Shown in pieces: positions 61,601 to 64,000 of a stretch of 64,000 bases of DNA. The DNA comes from Rostratula benghalensis. Its lineage: Eukaryota; Chordata; Aves; Charadriiformes; Rostratulidae. The notes beneath the pieces are model-generated. The model saw only the letters and a program-made list of their open reading frames with translations, did no database searches and had not been told where the DNA came from. Position 1 is the first letter of the stretch, and every line of letters begins with the position of its first letter. The position numbers were made by a program, and so were the translations under genes. The stretch is from NCBI GenBank assembly GCA_013399305.1, contig VXAI01000139.1:1956598-2020597 (forward strand), in the 5' to 3' direction.

Positions 61601-63642
61601 GAAGTAACTCAGCCACTGTTGTTAGGGGTGGGATGGGGGGTAGGAATGGGAGAGGGGGTGCCCATAGCTCCTTGTTTCATTACACTGTGCAGTGAGGGTG
61701 CACTGATTTAACTACTGCAGCAGCCCTTCTCTGCAATGTGATCTGGGCTCTGTGCCCCAGGCATGGTCACCCAGGAGAGGTGGGATCTACCTTTGCACAG
61801 ATTTATACTACTTCAGAAGAGTTTTGGGGTAAATCCAGGAGGCTTGGATTTTTAAAGTAGGATTTTAAAAGCCTAATATATTCTAGCCCTCCAAGAAAAG
61901 CTTTCTTGGCTGTGGTAGCTGGTATTGTTAAGTCAGCAAAGGCACTTCAGTGTTGCTGGCACTGTGGCAACTATGTCTGAGAGCCAAATTGAACCCTTAA
62001 ATTCTGATTTTGCACATGCAGACACTTTCAAGGTATTTGTCTGCCATAATGTCCTTGAACCTACTTTCAGTAAAATTGCTGGGCACTTTGCTGTTGAGAA
62101 TAATGGAGGTTAGAGTAGGCTTACTGTATAATTTTTGAAAAATGACCAGGGAGTGAGATATTAAAAACAAGTATTTTTGAGAATATTCAGTTGCCTTCTC
62201 TTGTTACTGAGCACTTGGTACAAGCAATACAAGTGGTGTTCAGAAAGGCAGAGCATTGGCTATATTAAATCCAGCAGAGCAGAATGCAGAGCAACCTTTT
62301 CACAGTATGTTAAAGACAGGAGATGAGGTGCTCAGCATGTCTGAAGAGATGCTCAGGACCTTGCAGCATCAGGCCTATGAATAACAGCTGCAACATGGAA
62401 ATGGCAGCAGCATGAAGCTGGAGTAGGGAACTTGAAGTAACAGTACTTAATGTATGTGAGGCTGTGCTTTATTTATCATTTGCCAAAAATTATCAGTCTT
62501 GAGGAGCAAAACCCAAAATGCTTAAGCTTTGCTTTTGTCCTCATTTATCCTGCTGTACTTTACAGAACTATAACCAGACTTTATTTGGATTTGTTTGTGT
62601 GAGACCATATTTTCAAATGTTGGCATTTAAGCTCCATCTGGAAAATATCTGTGCTTCATCACTAAATGTGAACATATAAATGTTACTTTTGTCTCACTGA
62701 GCATAGCTGTATAATTCCTGTGGACAAAAGCAAGCTGTTCACGTGCAGCAGATCAGCACACGTGCTTCTAAAGCACACAAATCAAAATCCAATGCCGAGG
62801 TCAGGAAAGTATGCACTGTCTGTGCTAGCATGACCCATATTGCATATGCTACTTTTGGTTTGTATCTCTAAAACACTCCTCCACCTCTATCGCTACCAGT
62901 GGAACGTGTAGCTTCCACAGAACGTTCCCTTTCAGGAGATTATCATGAGACATTGTCAAGGAAAATAGATTCATAGGCATATTGTAATTTTTAAACAGGC
63001 CTTCTGCTGTAATGAAAAGCAGAAAAATACAGAGGATAAGCATTGCATCTCAGATACTGGAACGTGTGGGTTTATAGGTTAAGGTTTAAGAGGGTTAGTT
63101 GCTCATTTCTGCATTTAAGTCCAGTTCAGCAGCAATAACTTCAGTGTTTTTTTCATTTTCATCACCTTGAAAATTCTGTTCTTAAGCTGATCAGTAATTT
63201 AAAACCTGAAGAAAAGTGTTCTGTATGCTCAAGTTCATTCTAACTGTTGATTTGTTCGCAATTTGATGTTTCCTAGGTAATGAATAAGTTTTTTAAAAAA
63301 TACTATTAAACACAGTATTTTTTTCTTAGCCCTCAAGAACAACTTCAGTTCAACAAGGAGCAATATGAGCAAAGCAAAGAAGATCTGAGACTGGCTCTAA
63401 CTGAACTGGAGAAACAGAAACAAGAAATAGGTTTTGTCCTTCAGCCTGGTTTGCAGGAGAAGCGAGCTCAGCTGACAAACTATGCTGACCTCCTGCAGAA
63501 AGCAGAAGGCTTGGCTTCCCGATTTAAGGAATTGAGAAGCCAGGAAGATCACCTACCGGATCACAATGGGGATCCCTGCTTCACAGAGGTGGAATGGTTG
63601 GAATTAAAACACCAACATGAAAATCTGCTCAGACAGCTACAG
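10575..63642 (+). CDS. SYNE2: Nesprin-2 giant, N-terminal 2190 codons (41 exons, 3' incomplete)
   Basis: SYNE2 encodes nesprin-2, which links F-actin to the nuclear envelope. The giant isoform binds actin through paired N-terminal CH domains, and its C-terminal KASH domain, not in this window, binds SUN1/2 in the perinuclear space. The 41 spliced segments listed separately stay in frame for 6570 nt. CH1 covers about residues 33-140: an actinin-type actin-binding signature at 33-42 ([10 protein letters not shown]) and a second at 108-132. A basic, Ser-rich linker follows, then CH2 at about 183-287. From about residue 297 the protein is helical spectrin-type rod with periodic Trp ([28 protein letters not shown]). 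The start [13 protein letters not shown] matches the position and character of the human N-terminus. SYNE1 is the nearest alternative, but the order and wording of rod segments ([32 protein letters not shown]) fit SYNE2 as I recall it. The human protein is about 6900 residues, so roughly one third is present. Confidence 0.95.
13742..13762. repeat. T21 homopolymer
   Basis: Uninterrupted T run in intron 1 followed by CCTTCCCTTCCC. No adjacent retroposon body was recognised. Confidence 0.9.
16647..16674. repeat. T-rich homopolymer tract
   Basis: About 28 bp of T interrupted by a single G, in intron 1. No adjacent retroposon body was recognised. Confidence 0.9.
19975..20035 (+). pseudogene. Decayed partial copy of SYNE2 exon 3
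   Basis: These 61 bp match 22078-22138 inside exon 3 at 53 of 61 positions, ungapped and in the same orientation. Translated, the copy reads [15 protein letters not shown] where exon 3 reads [15 protein letters not shown]. Similarity stops abruptly on both sides. There is no acceptor AG at the equivalent exon edge and no matching donor. The differences fall at all three codon positions, as in neutral decay. It is most likely a partial exon duplication. A short insert from a related CH-domain gene such as SYNE1 is the alternative. Confidence 0.75.
21091..21152 (+). CDS. SYNE2: SYNE2 coding exon 2 (CH1 start)
   Basis: Encodes residues 27-47 with the first actinin-type actin-binding signature [10 protein letters not shown] (33-42). 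The acceptor follows a long T tract (TTTTCCTTAG) and the donor is AAG|GTAAGA. It ends on a codon boundary. The following 922-bp intron holds nothing recognised. Confidence 0.93.
22075..22170 (+). CDS. SYNE2: SYNE2 coding exon 3 (CH1)
   Basis: Encodes residues 48-79 of CH1 ([17 protein letters not shown]...[13 protein letters not shown]), the typical 'DL..DI..G..LL.LLE.LSG' core. Thirty-two whole codons; acceptor TTGCAG, donor TTG|GTAAGA. A decayed copy of its 5' two thirds lies 2.1 kb upstream at 19975-20035. The next intron is 272 bp. Confidence 0.95.
22443..22520 (+). CDS. SYNE2: SYNE2 coding exon 4 (CH1)
   Basis: Encodes residues 80-105 ([21 protein letters not shown]...RSRS), the middle of CH1. 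Twenty-six whole codons; acceptor CTTCTCAG, donor TCA|GTGAGT. The next intron is only 102 bp. Confidence 0.94.
22623..22715 (+). CDS. SYNE2: SYNE2 coding exon 5 (CH1 signature 2)
   Basis: Encodes residues 106-136, including the second actinin-type signature (108-132) with the conserved GLIWTII helix. Thirty-one whole codons; donor CAT|GTAAGT. The next intron (1221 bp) holds only unique sequence. Confidence 0.95.
23937..24118 (+). CDS. SYNE2: SYNE2 coding exon 6 (CH1-CH2 linker)
   Basis: Encodes residues 137-197: the end of CH1 (IEELARTL), a Ser/Lys-rich linker ([19 protein letters not shown]) and the first CH2 helix ([15 protein letters not shown]). It ends after two bases of codon 197 at donor ACT|GTAAGT. 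The next intron (1688 bp) holds nothing recognised. Confidence 0.94.
25807..26003 (+). CDS. SYNE2: SYNE2 coding exon 7 (CH2)
   Basis: Encodes residues 197-263, the core of CH2 ([20 protein letters not shown]...LLEPE), with the conserved DF..SW..G.A.LA.I motif. It ends after one base of codon 263 at donor AAG|GTAAAT. A CR1 3' tail begins 8 bp past the exon, in the next intron (557 bp). Confidence 0.95.
26012..26057 (-). mobile_element. CR1 retrotransposon 3' tail
   Basis: The reverse complement of the avian CR1 3' end: tail-like TAGAATCCTAGAAT followed by TTGGAAGGGACCTTTAAGATCAT. Only about 46 bp survive. It starts 8 bp after the exon 7 donor and stays within intron 7. Confidence 0.8.
26561..26661 (+). 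CDS. SYNE2: SYNE2 coding exon 8 (CH2 end)
   Basis: Encodes residues 263-296, the final CH2 helix ([16 protein letters not shown]) and the exit into the rod. Acceptor CTTGTAG, donor CAG|GTATGT; it ends on a codon boundary. The next intron (754 bp) holds nothing recognised. Confidence 0.95.
27416..27517 (+). CDS. SYNE2: SYNE2 coding exon 9 (rod start)
   Basis: Encodes residues 297-330 ([17 protein letters not shown]...YYQKYK), the opening helix of the rod with its Trp at the spectrin-repeat position. Thirty-four codons; donor AAA|GTAAGT. The next intron is 571 bp of unique sequence. Confidence 0.93.
28089..28226 (+). CDS. SYNE2: SYNE2 coding exon 10
   Basis: Encodes residues 331-376 ([15 protein letters not shown]...EEWDKLISQ), a charged spectrin-type helix. 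Forty-six codons; acceptor ATCCCCAG. The donor CAG|GTCAGA is weaker than its neighbours. The next intron is 827 bp with nothing recognised. Confidence 0.92.
29054..29218 (+). CDS. SYNE2: SYNE2 coding exon 11
   Basis: Encodes residues 377-431 ([12 protein letters not shown]...[12 protein letters not shown]), with two spectrin-position Trp residues. Fifty-five codons; donor AAG|GTATGG. The next intron (29219-31062, 1.8 kb) is AT-rich unique sequence without recognised elements. Confidence 0.93.
31063..31175 (+). CDS. SYNE2: SYNE2 coding exon 12
   Basis: Encodes residues 432-469 ([15 protein letters not shown]...[14 protein letters not shown]). It ends after two bases of codon 469 at a weak donor, AAG|GTTGTG. 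Unspliced read-through meets TGA at 31180-31182. The next intron is 713 bp; it has a T11 tract near 31662 and otherwise nothing recognised. Confidence 0.9.
31889..32045 (+). CDS. SYNE2: SYNE2 coding exon 13
   Basis: Encodes residues 469-521 (...[15 protein letters not shown]...[20 protein letters not shown]), matching the human LEFHYYKCLVL and WNIKYGSRESVE segments. Acceptor TTTGCAG, donor AAT|GTAAGT. The next intron (1210 bp) holds nothing recognised. Confidence 0.93.
33256..33352 (+). CDS. SYNE2: SYNE2 coding exon 14
   Basis: Encodes residues 522-554 ([21 protein letters not shown]...KLDI), matching human FIEEKEFLARL. It ends after one base of codon 554 at donor TAG|GTAAGT. The next intron is 155 bp. 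Confidence 0.93.
33508..33695 (+). CDS. SYNE2: SYNE2 coding exon 15
   Basis: Encodes residues 554-616, including [19 protein letters not shown], which aligns with human TLQKVLACWATYVENLRLL. Acceptor TGTCCTAG, donor GAG|GTATGT; it ends on a codon boundary. The next intron is 169 bp. Confidence 0.94.
33865..34029 (+). CDS. SYNE2: SYNE2 coding exon 16
   Basis: Encodes residues 617-671 ([19 protein letters not shown]...[15 protein letters not shown]), a typical repeat end with a Trp-containing helix. Fifty-five codons; donor TTT|GTAAGT. The next intron (1279 bp) holds no exon I can find, although the mammalian protein seems longer at this point. Confidence 0.94.
35309..35482 (+). CDS. SYNE2: SYNE2 coding exon 17
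   Basis: Encodes residues 672-729 ([12 protein letters not shown]...[16 protein letters not shown]...EEHLQ). Its 3' half aligns with human LIGQVEIWEAEAKSVL. Fifty-eight codons; acceptor TTTATAG, donor CAG|GTGAAA. The next intron is 1.7 kb (35483-37189) with no recognised element. Confidence 0.9.
37190..37348 (+). CDS. SYNE2: SYNE2 coding exon 18
   Basis: Encodes residues 730-782, ending in [17 protein letters not shown], which aligns with human LTTGLQAKIQEAKEKVQ. Fifty-three codons; donor AAG|GTACTC. The next intron is 268 bp. Confidence 0.92.
37617..37790 (+). CDS. SYNE2: SYNE2 coding exon 19
   Basis: Encodes residues 783-840 ([21 protein letters not shown]...[11 protein letters not shown]). 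[10 protein letters not shown] corresponds to human [10 protein letters not shown]. Fifty-eight codons; acceptor TTCCAAG, donor GAG|GTGGGC. The next intron carries a CR1 copy. Confidence 0.92.
37905..37949. repeat. Imperfect 11-12 bp tandem repeat
   Basis: Four consecutive units each start CTCTAT (at 37905, 37917, 37928 and 37939) and continue with an AT-rich 5-6 bp. Low-complexity intronic repeat; no function implied. Confidence 0.7.
38247..38780 (-). mobile_element. CR1 fragment with internal deletion
   Basis: The reverse complement of an avian CR1. It begins with the tail (ATAGAATCATAGAATGG), then TTGGAAGGGACCTT and the 3' region through the 'CCAGTACTTAAAGGGAGCC' block. At about 38605-38612 it jumps to a reverse-transcriptase segment that in the fuller copy (41081-43113) lies about 0.9 kb further 5'. 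Both deletion edges carry GGAG. The 5' end near 38780 is truncated. It cannot encode a working element. Confidence 0.9.
39287..39421 (+). CDS. SYNE2: SYNE2 coding exon 20
   Basis: Encodes residues 841-885 ([21 protein letters not shown]...STDVHKRWQ), aligning with human KYLKAVEELKNNV and KSRDVCAKWE. Forty-five codons; donor CAG|GTGAGA. The next intron is 140 bp. Confidence 0.93.
39562..39717 (+). CDS. SYNE2: SYNE2 coding exon 21
   Basis: Encodes residues 886-937, ending [23 protein letters not shown]. This closely matches human [21 protein letters not shown] and is one of the strongest identity markers for SYNE2. Fifty-two codons; donor GAG|GTACCT. The next intron (1088 bp) has a T12 tract at 40617-40628 and nothing else recognised. 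Confidence 0.95.
40806..41017 (+). CDS. SYNE2: SYNE2 coding exon 22
   Basis: Encodes residues 938-1008 ([12 protein letters not shown]...[20 protein letters not shown]), matching human ACFSEEGCLYQL and YEQKIERLLK. The acceptor TTTGTTTAG is followed by a T8 run inside the exon, but other nearby AGs break frame. It ends after two bases of codon 1008 at donor AGA|GTGAGT. Confidence 0.92.
41081..43113 (+). mobile_element. CR1 non-LTR retrotransposon, ~2 kb, 5'-truncated
   Basis: A same-strand CR1 copy covering the later part of ORF2, including the reverse-transcriptase core, and the 3' UTR (GCAGGGGGGTTGGAAC, then AAGGTCCCTTCCAACTCAAACCAT). It ends at a reduced ATGATTT tail. It carries frame breaks and stops and lacks the 5' part, as usual for dead avian CR1 copies. 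The left boundary is approximate. Confidence 0.92.
41799..42412 (+). pseudogene. CR1 ORF2 reverse-transcriptase remnant
   Basis: Two open pieces of CR1 reverse transcriptase in different frames. The first (41799-42041) includes the palm segment [11 protein letters not shown] with its catalytic Asp. A short deletion near 42030 shifts the frame. The second (42155-42412) carries [10 protein letters not shown] and RLERWA. The usual F-A-D-D catalytic box reads V-A-G-D (42224-42235), and TAG at 42410 ends it in place of a Trp codon. It is inactive. Confidence 0.88.
43174..43249 (+). CDS. SYNE2: SYNE2 coding exon 23
   Basis: Encodes residues 1008-1033 ([17 protein letters not shown]...LTVQE), a Ser-rich, poorly conserved loop that falls where human has KNEGTITTSENRGG. 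Acceptor AACCATAG, donor GAG|GTAAGA; it ends on a codon boundary. The next intron (1049 bp) holds nothing recognised. Confidence 0.88.
44299..44417 (+). CDS. SYNE2: SYNE2 coding exon 24
   Basis: Encodes residues 1034-1073 ([17 protein letters not shown]...LPLPALLER), a second disordered stretch that ends in the human-like SLLER position. It ends after two bases of codon 1073 at donor GAG|GTAACT. The next intron is 562 bp of unique sequence. Confidence 0.87.
44980..45103 (+). CDS. SYNE2: SYNE2 coding exon 25
   Basis: Encodes residues 1073-1114 ([15 protein letters not shown]...[11 protein letters not shown]), aligning with human RDILEHHLQ and SSSCLQAKLTDLQ. Acceptor TTCTTTAG, donor CAG|GTAAGT. 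The next intron is 863 bp with nothing recognised. Confidence 0.92.
45967..46124 (+). CDS. SYNE2: SYNE2 coding exon 26
   Basis: Encodes residues 1115-1167 ([17 protein letters not shown]...LENLVDEVQ...INTR), matching human VIKNETDARWKEFE and LENHVNDI. It ends after two bases of codon 1167 at donor CAG|GTATAA. The next intron is 470 bp. Confidence 0.93.
46595..46742 (+). CDS. SYNE2: SYNE2 coding exon 27
   Basis: Encodes residues 1167-1216 ([21 protein letters not shown]...IAYRELK), matching human SLETALRLVLPVEKASLLL. Acceptor TTCTTGTAG, donor AAG|GTAAGG. The next intron (1167 bp) holds nothing recognised. Confidence 0.94.
47910..48508 (+). CDS. SYNE2: SYNE2 coding exon 28 (599 bp, largest)
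   Basis: Encodes residues 1217-1416, by far the longest exon here. Markers shared with human include [40 protein letters not shown], and the near-identical [18 protein letters not shown] at its 3' end. Acceptor AATCTCAG. It ends after two bases of codon 1416 at donor AAG|GTGAAT. The next intron is 816 bp of unique sequence. Confidence 0.96.
49325..49504 (+). CDS. SYNE2: SYNE2 coding exon 29
   Basis: Encodes residues 1416-1476 ([14 protein letters not shown]...[14 protein letters not shown]...[13 protein letters not shown]), matching human LQEMANSLPHFKD and LWENTKALVTE. It begins in codon 1416, ends after two bases of codon 1476, donor ATG|GTAAGG. The next intron (972 bp) includes a pyrimidine-rich stretch at about 49970-49995. 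Confidence 0.93.
50477..50627 (+). CDS. SYNE2: SYNE2 coding exon 30
   Basis: Encodes residues 1476-1526 ([19 protein letters not shown]...[14 protein letters not shown]). The match to human LLKQYQNFKS and [13 protein letters not shown] is close. Acceptor TTTAATAG, donor AAG|GTGAGT. The next intron is 1304 bp and contains the T11A13 palindrome at 51463-51486. Confidence 0.95.
51463..51486. repeat. T11-A13 self-complementary homopolymer block
   Basis: Eleven T are followed directly by thirteen A in intron 30, a perfect palindrome of at least 22 bp. It is rigid, nucleosome-disfavouring DNA and prone to slippage and assembly error. No associated element was recognised. Confidence 0.9.
51932..52090 (+). 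CDS. SYNE2: SYNE2 coding exon 31
   Basis: Encodes residues 1527-1579 ([21 protein letters not shown]...CKNLQ...FEEPPFE...VDRWLD), one of the best conserved rod segments compared with human. Fifty-three codons; donor GAT|GTATGT. The next intron is 695 bp with nothing recognised. Confidence 0.96.
52786..52947 (+). CDS. SYNE2: SYNE2 coding exon 32
   Basis: Encodes residues 1580-1633 ([22 protein letters not shown]...[10 protein letters not shown]), matching human INEKTEDYYENLGRALALWDKL. Fifty-four codons; donor AAG|GTAATT. Confidence 0.96.
52948..55234 (+). other. SYNE2: Intron 32 (2.3 kb)
   Basis: Unique sequence with no recognised exon, repeat family or RNA gene. An open stretch at 54514-54861 has no homology I recognise and lacks splice signals that would join it in frame. 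Confidence 0.75.
55235..55336 (+). CDS. SYNE2: SYNE2 coding exon 33
   Basis: Encodes residues 1634-1667 ([20 protein letters not shown]...PPLELQ), matching human VHEQKTSEFSRRVAEIQFLL and IPLELQ. Thirty-four codons; acceptor CCCATAG, donor CAG|GTGCGA. The next intron is 1325 bp, nothing recognised. Confidence 0.94.
56662..56862 (+). CDS. SYNE2: SYNE2 coding exon 34
   Basis: Encodes residues 1668-1734. Its 3' half ([32 protein letters not shown]) is nearly identical to human and settles the assignment to SYNE2. Sixty-seven codons; acceptor ATTTTAAG, donor GAG|GTAGCT. The following intron holds a possible cassette exon at 57068-57115. Confidence 0.97.
57068..57115 (+). other. Possible 48-nt cassette exon in intron 34
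   Basis: A 48-bp stretch lies between an acceptor (TTGATTAACCCTTGCAG) and a near-consensus donor (AAG|GTACGT). It is open in the frame set by exon 34 and would insert [16 protein letters not shown] between ...FTKLE and EIHQK... without disturbing frame. The human protein, as I recall it, has no insert here, so this is either a lineage-specific alternative exon or chance. The polypyrimidine tract is short. Confidence 0.3.
57829..57994 (+). CDS. SYNE2: SYNE2 coding exon 35
   Basis: Encodes residues 1735-1790 ([17 protein letters not shown]...[24 protein letters not shown]), matching human EIQQQILQQKHSMILL and VSDLFNTKKSVLQDHF. It ends after one base of codon 1790 at donor ACC|GTAAGT. The next intron is 723 bp. 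Confidence 0.96.
58718..58830 (+). CDS. SYNE2: SYNE2 coding exon 36
   Basis: Encodes residues 1790-1827 ([21 protein letters not shown]...ERLQRLK), matching human [21 protein letters not shown]. Acceptor TTTTTTCAG, donor AAG|GTAAAG; it ends on a codon boundary. The next intron (477 bp) contains an AT-rich block at about 59139-59180. Confidence 0.96.
59139..59180. repeat. AT-rich alternating block
   Basis: A stretch of TA/AT alternation with partial inverted symmetry around ATATGCATAT, in intron 36 about 130 bp before exon 37. Low complexity; no family recognised. Confidence 0.6.
59308..59510 (+). CDS. SYNE2: SYNE2 coding exon 37
   Basis: Encodes residues 1828-1895 ([19 protein letters not shown]...[13 protein letters not shown]...[12 protein letters not shown]), matching human DFLTLEGRNSKIKQV, VKKHLPKAHVKEL and KELEDSLQQLLR. 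It ends after two bases of codon 1895 at donor CAG|GTAGAG. The next intron is 369 bp. Confidence 0.96.
59880..59999 (+). CDS. SYNE2: SYNE2 coding exon 38
   Basis: Encodes residues 1895-1935 ([22 protein letters not shown]...FYKTLLMQR), aligning with human NLRKWLTNQEEKWKGMEE and LFCQALARKR. It ends after two bases of codon 1935 at donor GAG|GTATTG, which is weak. The next intron is 121 bp. Confidence 0.93.
60093..60120 (+). promoter_or_regulatory. T-run and (TG)5 tract at exon 39 acceptor
   Basis: The exon 39 acceptor is built as T9, C, (TG)5, T5, CAG. UG repeats beside a 3' splice site are known binding sites for TDP-43 and CELF-type proteins, and polymorphic TG/T tracts tune exon skipping in CFTR. 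A regulatory role here is inferred only from sequence. Confidence 0.4.
60121..60406 (+). CDS. SYNE2: SYNE2 coding exon 39
   Basis: Encodes residues 1935-2030 ([22 protein letters not shown]...[21 protein letters not shown]), matching human FESVAQLNNSLKEYGFTEEEEI and QSFNDLAHDVIHWIKEIKES. It ends on a codon boundary; donor AAG|GTATCA. The 286-nt exon is not a multiple of three. The next intron is 788 bp. Confidence 0.95.
61195..61361 (+). CDS. SYNE2: SYNE2 coding exon 40
   Basis: Encodes residues 2031-2086 ([16 protein letters not shown]...[18 protein letters not shown]), matching human EIILLKPEGDARIETI and ISNQWDNTLHLASTY. It ends after two bases of codon 2086 at donor AAG|GTAAGG. Confidence 0.95.
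61362..63329 (+). other. SYNE2: Intron 40 (2.0 kb)
   Basis: Unique sequence with a G-rich stretch near 61620-61665. I recognise no repeat family, RNA gene or additional exon. Confidence 0.75.
63330..63642 (+). CDS. SYNE2: SYNE2 coding exon 41 (last in window)
   Basis: Encodes residues 2086-2190 ([21 protein letters not shown]...[21 protein letters not shown]...HENLLRQLQ), matching human EDLRLMLIELKKKQEAGFAL, QEKKAQLKIYKKFLKKAQDL and HESLLQQLQ. Acceptor TTTCTTAG; the donor CAG|GTTGGA is less than ideal. Frame is open at the end, so the gene continues to the right. Confidence 0.95.
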
Positions 63643-64000
63643 GTTGGAACCTCATTCTTTCTTTAGATTATTGGTATACTTGTTGATTGCACTTCTTGCT
63701 GTTTGCCTGTGGTGTCATTCATCTGGCAAGTTTATGGGTAAAGCTGGGAGTAATGAAAGTTCTTCTGTAAATGGGCAGGGAATTCCTCTCTTTCTTTCTG
63801 TCACTATGTGAAAAAGAGCACCAGAAGCCTATATTTTTCTACCACCTTGTGCTTTGCAGAGGGATGAATGTATAAACAACTGAGACCAAGCTAAGTGTGA
63901 AAAATAACATTTTTTACCTGTAGAAACAGATTGAGATAGCTATAATATGAAGCATTTGTTCCTGGAATCTCCAAGGCCATGGTAGTTTGGTTGTTTTTTT
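63643..64000 (+). other. SYNE2: Start of intron 41, truncated by window end
   Basis: Intronic sequence with no further exon recognised before the window ends in a T run. Confidence 0.75.

Noticed and set aside
1..64000. CRISPR arrays, operons, phage or bacterial systems, tRNA or rRNA genes
   Set aside because: The window is spliced vertebrate DNA; no direct-repeat arrays, compact gene runs or RNA gene signatures were seen on either strand.

Overview
The window is vertebrate nuclear DNA, almost certainly from a bird. It has GT-AG introns, and several CR1 non-LTR retrotransposon fragments carry the avian-type 3' end (AT-TCTATG octamer tails and the 'TTGGAAGGGACCTT' block). I see no prokaryotic gene organisation. 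It carries one gene, on the plus strand: the 5' part of SYNE2 (nesprin-2 giant). SYNE2 is an outer-nuclear-membrane protein that uses an N-terminal pair of calponin-homology (CH) domains to hold F-actin and a very long spectrin-repeat rod to reach the nuclear envelope. Its C-terminal KASH domain, which binds SUN proteins, lies beyond the right edge.

Layout. Positions 1-10537 hold no exon I can recognise. They are upstream flank or, more likely, intron behind a non-coding first exon, because the first coding exon begins at a splice acceptor. This stretch contains a CR1 fragment (about 2583-2952) and a CR1 3' tail (about 9190-9240). The start codon is at 10575. A 10.4-kb intron follows (10654-21090). 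It holds a decayed 61-bp copy of exon 3 at 19975-20035. From 21091 onward the gene is dense. Exons 2-8 encode the two CH domains (about residues 33-140 and 183-287). Exons 9-41 encode the start of the spectrin-repeat rod.

I place 41 coding exons by hand. All reading-frame phases agree across junctions. They total 6570 nt, or 2190 codons, and stay open to 63642, where the gene runs off the window. Exon boundaries rest on splice signals, continuity of frame and my recollection of the human nesprin-2 sequence. No alignment was run.

Mobile DNA in the gene body is all CR1: a tail 8 bp past the exon 7 donor (26012-26057, minus), an internally deleted copy in intron 19 (about 38247-38780, minus) and a ~2-kb copy that makes up nearly all of intron 22 (about 41081-43113, plus). 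The last two are inverted relative to each other and flank exons 20-22.

I found no new multi-gene system. The observations most worth checking are the exon 3 relic, a possible unannotated 48-nt in-frame cassette exon at 57068-57115, and the inverted CR1 pair around exons 20-22.
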